Shown here: positions 59,234 to 64,000 of the stretch, piece after piece
How positions within the stretch are numbered: the stretch's first letter is position 1
Layout of the letters: each line of letters starts with the position of its first letter
Assembly: GCF_035610345.1 (NCBI RefSeq)
Contig: NZ_CP141212.1
Location: 1,369,976 to 1,433,975 of the forward strand
Source: Sinorhizobium meliloti
Lineage (GTDB): Bacteria; Pseudomonadota; Alphaproteobacteria; Rhizobiales; Rhizobiaceae
Length of the DNA stretch: 64,000 nt
Direction: 5' to 3'
Program-made: the position numbers and the translations under genes
Notes under the pieces: model-generated
The model's database searches: none
Seen by the model: only the letters and a program-made list of their open reading frames with translations
Told to the model about the DNA's origin: nothing

Positions 59234-60550
59234 ATGCCGAATTTCATCGACCGTCGCCTCAATCCGAAGGATAAGAGTCTCGGTAACAGGCAACGCTTCC
59301 TGAAACGGGCACGAGAGGAACTGAAGCGTACCATCAAAGAGCGGGTCAAGTCGGGCAAGATCGCGGATGTCGATGCCGAACAGAACGTGTCCATGCCCGC
59401 CCGCGGCGTCAACGAGCCGGCTTTCCAGCCGGACTCCAACAGCGGCGAGCGACGCCACGTCCTGCCGGGCAACCGGGAGTTCGCGGCGGGAGACCGTATC
59501 CCCAAAAGGGGGTCAGGCGGCGGTGCGGGCAATGCGGGAGCCGGCACCGGTCAGAGCGAAGACGAGTTTCAGTTCGTCCTTTCGCGCGAGGAGGTGCTCG
59601 ATCTCTTCTTCGAGGACCTCGAACTCCCCGACATGGTAAAGCTCAATCTGAAGGAATCGGTTACCTTCAAGCGACGGCGGGCCGGCTTCAGCGCAAGCGG
59701 CTCCCCGACGAACATCAATGTCGGCCGCACCATGCGCAACAGCTACGGACGCCGCATCGCATTGCGGCGGCCGTCGCGCCGGGAAATCGAGGCGATTGCC
59801 GACGAGATTGCCGGGCTGGAGACGGAGCCGCGCGGACGCATCAAACACCGGCAGCGCCTGGAGGAACTGCGCCAGAAGCTCGACGGTCTCGAGCGCCGGC
59901 GCCGGCGTATTCCCTATGTCGATCCCGTGGACATTCGCTTCAATCGGTTCGAGCCGCAGCCGCTGCCCAATGCGAGTGCGGTCATGTTCTGCCTCATGGA
60001 TGTCTCCGCTTCGATGGGGGAGCGGGAGAAGGACCTCGCCAAGCGTTTTTTCGTGCTGCTGCACCTCTTCCTCAAGCGGCGCTACGAGCGGATCGACATC
60101 GTGTTCATCCGGCACACCGACGAGGCCGGCGAGGTCGACGAGAATACCTTCTTCTACAGCAAGCAGAGCGGCGGCACGGTCGTTTCCACCGCGCTGGAGG
60201 AGATGCTGCGCGTCATCCGGGAGCGCTATCCTGCCCATGAATGGAACATCTATGCTGCGCAGGCGTCGGACGGCGAGAATATCTCAGGCGACTCCGAACG
60301 CTGCGCTTCCCTTCTTCACGACGAACTGATGGGACTTTGCCAATACTACGCCTATGTCGAGATTATCGATGAGCGAGAGACGGAGATTTTCGGCACTACC
60401 GATAACGGGACTTCGCTCTGGCGGGCCTATCGCACCGTCGACGGCGAATGGCCGAATTTTCAGATGACCCGCATCGCGAAACCGGCGGATATCTACCCCG
60501 TCTTCCGAAAACTCTTCGGCAAGCAGCCGGAAATGCAATTGCGCAAGTGA
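59234..60550 (+). CDS. yeaH: YeaH-family protein (UPF0229, DUF444)
   Basis: A 438-residue conserved protein with a basic, disordered N-terminal half (charged Lys/Arg/Glu to about 50, then a Gly-rich stretch at 92-106) and a von Willebrand A-like C-terminal domain. The metal-binding MIDAS motif is DVSAS at about 256-260 (CLMDVSASMGEREK), and further IDIVFIRHTDEAGEVDENTF matches this domain. It is the usual middle gene between prkA and spoVR. It is thought to work with the PrkA kinase in stress, but its mechanism is not known. Confidence 0.93.
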   Translation: MPNFIDRRLNPKDKSLGNRQRFLKRAREELKRTIKERVKSGKIADVDAEQNVSMPARGVNEPAFQPDSNSGERRHVLPGNREFAAGDRIPKRGSGGGAGNAGAGTGQSEDEFQFVLSREEVLDLFFEDLELPDMVKLNLKESVTFKRRRAGFSASGSPTNINVGRTMRNSYGRRIALRRPSRREIEAIADEIAGLETEPRGRIKHRQRLEELRQKLDGLERRRRRIPYVDPVDIRFNRFEPQPLPNASAVMFCLMDVSASMGEREKDLAKRFFVLLHLFLKRRYERIDIVFIRHTDEAGEVDENTFFYSKQSGGTVVSTALEEMLRVIRERYPAHEWNIYAAQASDGENISGDSERCASLLHDELMGLCQYYAYVEIIDERETEIFGTTDNGTSLWRAYRTVDGEWPNFQMTRIAKPADIYPVFRKLFGKQPEMQLRK

Positions 60551-60562
60551 AAAGGGACCGGG

Positions 60563-62110
60563 ATGTCAAAGGGCGCCGCCTCAAACCTTCTGTTCCACAG
60601 TTCCGACTGGAATTTCGAGACGCTGGCGCGCACCTACGATGCCATCGAGGAGATCGCGCTCGGCGATCTCGGTCTCGACGTATACCCCAATCAGCTCGAG
60701 ATCATCTCCTCCGAGCAGATGCTGGATGCCTACTCGTCGGTGGGCATGCCGCTCATGTACCAGCATTGGTCTTTCGGGAAGCGCTTCGTTTTCGAGGATC
60801 ATCTCTATCGCAGGGGCCGGCGCGGCCTCGCTTATGAGCTGGTGATCAACTCCAATCCCTGCATCACCTACTTGATGGAGGAGAACACCATGGCCATGCA
60901 GGCCCTGGTGACCGCACATGCAGCCTTCGGCCACAATCATTTTTTCAAGAACAATTACCTCTTCCGGCAGTGGACCGACGCCAGCGCAATCCTCAGCTAT
61001 ATGGACTTCGCGAAGAAATACATCAGCAAATGCGAAGAACGGCACGGAACGACGGCGGTCGAGGCGATCCTCGACTCTGCCCATGCACTCATGGAGCAGG
61101 GCGTGTTCCGCTACAGACGGCCCCCGCGCCTGTCGACCGAAAAAGAGCAGGAGCGGATGCGCGAGAGGCTGGAATATGAAGAGCAGACCTTTAGCGACCT
61201 GTGGAGAACGCTTCCGCCCGCGGGAGAGAACAACGATCCCACGCAATTGGAACGGGAGCTCTCCGAGCGGAAAAAATCGCTGAACCTCCCGGAAGAGAAC
61301 CTGCTCTATTTCCTGGAGAAGACCAGCCTCATCCTTGAGCCCTGGCAGCGGGAGATACTGCGAATCGTTCGCGTGATCGCGCAGTACTTCTATCCGCAGC
61401 GACAGACGAAGGTCATGAACGAGGGATGCGCCACTTTCGTCCACTACACCATCATGAACAGCCTTTTCGACCAGGGCAAAATAAGCGAAGGCGCGATGCT
61501 GGAGATTCTCCAGAGTCATACCAATGTCGTTTTCCAGCCGGGCTTCGACGATCCCCGCTTTCCGGGGATCAACCCCTATGCGTTGGGATTTGCCATGATG
61601 CAGGACATCGAACGCATCTGCGTCGAGCCGACGGCGGAGGATCGCGATTGGTTTCCCGAAATCGCCGGCACCGGCAATTGGCGCGAGACGCTTCTCGATG
61701 CCTGGGCGAACCACCGTGACGAGTCCTTCATCCTGCAATTCCTCAGTCCTGCGCTGATCCGCAAGTTTCGTCTCTTCCTGCTGACGGACGAGGCGGACGA
61801 CAATTTCTGCGAGGTGGCATCCATCCATAACGAGCGCGGCTACGAAACGATTCGCGGCGCTCTCGCCCGCAGCTACGACATCGGAAGCAGCCAGCCGGAC
61901 ATCCAGGTGATGGATGTCGATTTGTTGGGCGACCGGCACCTGCGATTGCAGCACAATGTAAAGAATGGAGTGCTCCTGGAGGAGAACAGCCGCGATGCCA
62001 CTCTGCGCCACGTCCGCCGTCTGTGGGGCTACGAGGTGAGCCTCGCCGGCGTCGATATGGAGAGCGGCGAGACGCTCTACGAGTGCTCGACGGAGGAGCT
62101 GTCGGACTAA
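60563..62110 (+). CDS. spoVR: SpoVR-family protein (YcgB-like)
   Basis: A 515-residue protein of the SpoVR family, first named for spore cortex formation in Bacillus but widespread in bacteria that do not form spores. Conserved elements seen are YQHWSFGKRF (about 66-75), GHNHFFKNNYLF and the C-terminal LRLQHNVKNGVLLEENSRDA. Full length. It follows yeaH by 12 bases and closes the stress operon. Molecular function is unknown; in E. coli the homologous set is induced by starvation. Confidence 0.93.
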   Translation: MSKGAASNLLFHSSDWNFETLARTYDAIEEIALGDLGLDVYPNQLEIISSEQMLDAYSSVGMPLMYQHWSFGKRFVFEDHLYRRGRRGLAYELVINSNPCITYLMEENTMAMQALVTAHAAFGHNHFFKNNYLFRQWTDASAILSYMDFAKKYISKCEERHGTTAVEAILDSAHALMEQGVFRYRRPPRLSTEKEQERMRERLEYEEQTFSDLWRTLPPAGENNDPTQLERELSERKKSLNLPEENLLYFLEKTSLILEPWQREILRIVRVIAQYFYPQRQTKVMNEGCATFVHYTIMNSLFDQGKISEGAMLEILQSHTNVVFQPGFDDPRFPGINPYALGFAMMQDIERICVEPTAEDRDWFPEIAGTGNWRETLLDAWANHRDESFILQFLSPALIRKFRLFLLTDEADDNFCEVASIHNERGYETIRGALARSYDIGSSQPDIQVMDVDLLGDRHLRLQHNVKNGVLLEENSRDATLRHVRRLWGYEVSLAGVDMESGETLYECSTEELSD

Positions 62111-62116
62111 GGTCTG

Positions 62117-62250
62117 TTGAGATTCAGTTCGAGTTTATGACGGCTGCTGCGAGATGGATAATGGCGTTGAAGCTCTGGTCGGCTTTACGGCACGCATGGC
62201 CATGCGCATGAATTCCTTGAGTAGTGCTACAGCGACCTTTGCCGTCTCAT
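62117..62250 (-). pseudogene. Transposase C-terminal relic (probably IS5-type)
   Basis: Read on the minus strand, one frame gives ETAKVAVALLKEFMRMAMRA and an overlapping frame gives CRKADQSFNAIIHLAAAVIN then a stop. The second resembles the conserved end of IS5-family transposases, and the two frames would need a shift to join. Only the last 45 codons remain, so it is a decayed insertion-sequence remnant. The family call is from memory and should be tested. Confidence 0.45.
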
Positions 62251-62291
62251 AAGACGCGCGCGGCGCTGTAGGAAACGTCATGCTCTCCTCG

Positions 62292-62409
62292 CCTCATCCC
62301 TGTGCTCGTCACAGGGATGAGGGCAGCGCCGCGTCTGCGGCGCGGGAAGAGCTCTTTCAGCCCAACTTGGTCTGGCTGGATTCCTGTGACGAGCACAGGA
62401 ATGAGGGAA
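62292..62409. repeat. Compound palindromic intergenic element
   Basis: The hairpin CCTCATCCCTGTG / CACAGGGATGAGG (62292-62322), a GC hairpin GCGCCGC / GCGGCGC, and a second hairpin ATTCCTGTG / CACAGGAAT (62380-62402) form one unit. The core CTGTGCTCGTCACAG of the first is the exact reverse complement of CTGTGACGAGCACAG in the second, so the whole is an inverted repeat. It lies between converging spoVR and the small membrane protein gene. Confidence 0.75.
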
Positions 62410-62557
62410 ATCAAAGAAGCGGCGGCGGCCCGAATCTCCAGCACAGACAGGGGAAAGGAGAGACGGCCGAGTGTGAGCGTCTTCGGCCGGCATACCGCCT
62501 CTCATAGTGATCTGATGCGCTGATGCGCCTGCACTGGCCCGGCCGTCGACTCGGCGA

Positions 62558-62911
62558 TTATTTCTCGGTCCCGTCCGGGGAAACCTGCTGCGACTGGCCG
62601 CCGGTGCCGGTCTGTGCCGTGGGATCCCGGTCGGTCGGGACGGGCTGTCCGGTGCCGACGCTGCCTGTCTGCTCCGGCGAGGGCGCCGGTTGGACCTGTT
62701 CGGTTTCGGTCAGGCGGTCGTTGTCGGTGCTTTCACCCCAGATTTCGACGGCGCCCCAGGCGAGGAGGGCGAGGAACAGTCCGCCGACGAGGACCCCAAG
62801 CACCGGAACGCCCGTGCGACCCTGCTTGGCTTCCTCACCGGTGAAATTCTCTCGATCCGCTCCGTGCGTTGCCGAGGCCGGATCGCCGCGTTCGTCAAGA
62901 TATTTGGCCAT
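62558..62911 (-). CDS. Small membrane-anchored hypothetical protein
   Basis: A 117-residue protein, not recognised. The N-terminal 30 residues are polar (DERGDPASATHG, then GEEAKQGRTG), followed by one membrane helix, VPVLGVLVGGLFLALLAWGA (about 35-54), and a Thr/Pro/Gln/Gly-rich tail of 60 residues with TDRDPTAQTGTGGQSQQVSP, likely disordered. This gives a one-pass inner-membrane protein. An exact EcfG-type promoter lies about 130 bases upstream, so it is probably a general-stress gene. Confidence 0.7.
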   Translation of the reverse strand: MAKYLDERGDPASATHGADRENFTGEEAKQGRTGVPVLGVLVGGLFLALLAWGAVEIWGESTDNDRLTETEQVQPAPSPEQTGSVGTGQPVPTDRDPTAQTGTGGQSQQVSPDGTEK

Positions 62912-63037
62912 CGCTTTGACTCCACTGGCTATCTACAGCGCCGCGCCTCAAGAGAGGCGAAAGGTCGGTGTAGCACCTTGAATTGCTGCATTTTTCGTCC
63001 TTGGACCGGCTAGGATCCGAGGATACATGCAGTAGGG

Positions 63038-63063
63038 AACGGAGCGGAGGCCGACAATGTTCC
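63038..63063 (-). promoter_or_regulatory. EcfG/RpoE2-type stress promoter of the small membrane protein gene
   Basis: On the minus strand GGAAC (plus 63059-63063) and CGTT (plus 63038-63041) are 17 bases apart, the same spacing as in the prkA promoter. The predicted start is about 110-120 bases before the ATG at 62911. It lies just beyond the 3' end of the lipoprotein gene on the same strand. Confidence 0.65.
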
Positions 63064-63067
63064 GTGA

Positions 63068-63334
63068 TCAGTCGCCGGGCGGCCAGGAGTCGGCGACGCT
63101 GCGGCGAACGAGCTTATATGTATGGTCGGGTTGAACCTCATAGGTCTCGAAGACCATGGTGCCCTTATGAAGGAACCGGTTCTGGATCATGGTCCCAGGG
63201 GCCGCACGGGTCTTCCGAGAGGAGGCAGCTTCTCCATAGGTGAGGCTTCCGGGAAGCGGCTCCAGGTTGGGAGGGGTTGCGGTGCAGGCTGCAAGCGCAA
63301 CCCCGCAGAGAAGCATGAGGGCTATTTTCTTCAT
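63068..63334 (-). CDS. Small lipoprotein
   Basis: An 88-residue protein with a clear lipoprotein signal: MKKIALMLLCGVALAACTAT, with lipobox LAAC and the lipidated Cys near residue 16. The mature part is about 70 residues with KTRAAPGTMIQNRFLHKGTM and ends SVADSWPPGD. The ATG at 63334 has AAGGA upstream; a TTG one codon earlier is not needed. No family is recognised. It may share a transcript with the deformylase-like gene upstream. Confidence 0.75.
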   Translation of the reverse strand: MKKIALMLLCGVALAACTATPPNLEPLPGSLTYGEAASSRKTRAAPGTMIQNRFLHKGTMVFETYEVQPDHTYKLVRRSVADSWPPGD

Positions 63335-63412
63335 CAATTGTCCTTCGCCTTGCTGTTTGGAGCCGATGGCCGACCGGAAGACGGTTTACGGCAGATCGAA
63401 GGGCTGCCGCAA

Positions 63413-63931
63413 TCATTGCGTGCCGGGAAATGCTTCGGCTCGGTTAAATTTCTCGAACCGCTTGACGGCGCGTTCGCGCTTCAGCCTGGCAAGCCGTCGA
63501 ATCCAGAAGATACCGTTGAGCTGGTCGATCTCATGCTGCAGGCAGACCGCCATCAATCCCTCGGCTTCTTCCTCGCGTGTCTCGCCGTCCAGAGTTTGAA
63601 AGCTGACACGCACGCGCGCCGGCCGCTCCACTTCTTCCGTGACACCCGGCATCGAGACACTGCCTTCGCTGTGGCGCACCGTCTCGCTCGACTGCCAGAC
63701 GATTTCCGGGTTGACGAAGCTGCGCGGTCCCATCTGCGGGTCGACTTCGATGGTCGTCAGCCGCTGCAGAATGCCGATGTGGGGCGCGGTGATGCCTATG
63801 CCGGGGGCTGCGCGCATGGTGTCGACGAGATCGTCTGACAGCTGGCGAAGAGCGCCATCGAACCGGCTGATCCGCTCGGCTGAGGTCGTCAGCAGCGCAC
63901 TTGGAAAGCGTATGATCGGTCGGACAGCCAT
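63413..63931 (-). CDS. Peptide-deformylase-like protein with altered active site
   Basis: The fold is that of peptide deformylase (172 residues), which removes formyl groups from nascent proteins using a metal held by one Cys and two His. All three motifs are present but changed: GIGITAPH (44-51; normal GxGxAAPQ, Gln to His51), EGSVS (89-93; normal EGCLS, Cys to Ser91) and HEIDQ (133-137; normal HExDH, second His to Gln137). Two of three metal ligands are therefore missing, while Glu134 remains. It is unlikely to be an ordinary deformylase; a true def gene must lie elsewhere. Sinorhizobium-type genomes carry several def-like paralogues. Confidence 0.85.
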   Translation of the reverse strand: MAVRPIIRFPSALLTTSAERISRFDGALRQLSDDLVDTMRAAPGIGITAPHIGILQRLTTIEVDPQMGPRSFVNPEIVWQSSETVRHSEGSVSMPGVTEEVERPARVRVSFQTLDGETREEEAEGLMAVCLQHEIDQLNGIFWIRRLARLKRERAVKRFEKFNRAEAFPGTQ

Positions 63932-64000
63932 GAGAAATGTCTCTGCTCGGGTGAGTGGTCGGGCCGGCGCCCGGTGGGATCGTCACATTCGTTTCATCAT

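Overview
The window is a chromosomal segment of an alphaproteobacterium of the Rhizobiales, most probably Sinorhizobium/Ensifer. The signs are the GC-rich coding sequence, adk placed between secY and rpsM, no rpmJ or rpsD in the ribosomal block, an ATP12-family F1 assembly factor, EcfG-type promoters, and RIME-like palindromes between converging genes. The species is inferred from this general picture and was not tested.

Layout: 1-3.4 kb holds the end of a penicillin-binding protein 1A, prfB (whole only through a +1 programmed frameshift), a RIME-like repeat, a secreted hypothetical and NAD kinase. From 3.6 to 11 kb an ancient order (tRNA-Thr, tRNA-Tyr, tRNA-Gly, tuf, tRNA-Trp, secE-nusG) is interrupted by two accessory blocks: a LysR regulator with azoR, a small secreted protein and rlmB; then an exported protein and a sugar-nucleotide-type epimerase. 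From 11 to 43.6 kb nearly all is information processing on the plus strand: secE-nusG-rplKAJL-rpoBC, a small acidic protein on the other strand, rpsL-rpsG-fusA-tuf, then the S10, spc (with secY and adk) and alpha clusters ending at rplQ. Hairpins and terminators divide this block into sub-operons.

From 43.7 to 48.9 kb are the periplasmic methionine-sulfoxide repair pair msrPQ, divergent from a Do-type protease that is coupled to rarA, and then a SugE/Gdx exporter preceded by two hairpins with ACGG loops that look like a guanidine-II riboswitch. From 48.9 to 56.4 kb a minus-strand series carries lipB, an XRE regulator, glutathione-dependent formaldehyde oxidation (adhC, fghA), a DUF1345 membrane protein, a YaiI protein, a CrcB fluoride channel, a pseudouridine synthase, a HAD phosphatase and the ATP12 chaperone. 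After tRNA-Leu, the prkA-yeaH-spoVR stress operon (57.3-62.1 kb) follows an exact EcfG/RpoE2-type promoter. A converging small membrane protein has a second exact match. The window closes with a transposase relic, a palindromic repeat, a small lipoprotein and a deformylase-like protein that lacks two of the three metal ligands.

The most notable points are the riboswitch-exporter pair, the two stress promoters flanking one locus, the degenerate deformylase, the prfB frameshift, and two tuf copies that encode the same protein with only a few silent differences. No wholly new multi-gene system is evident. No rRNA, CRISPR array, prophage or intact insertion sequence was seen.
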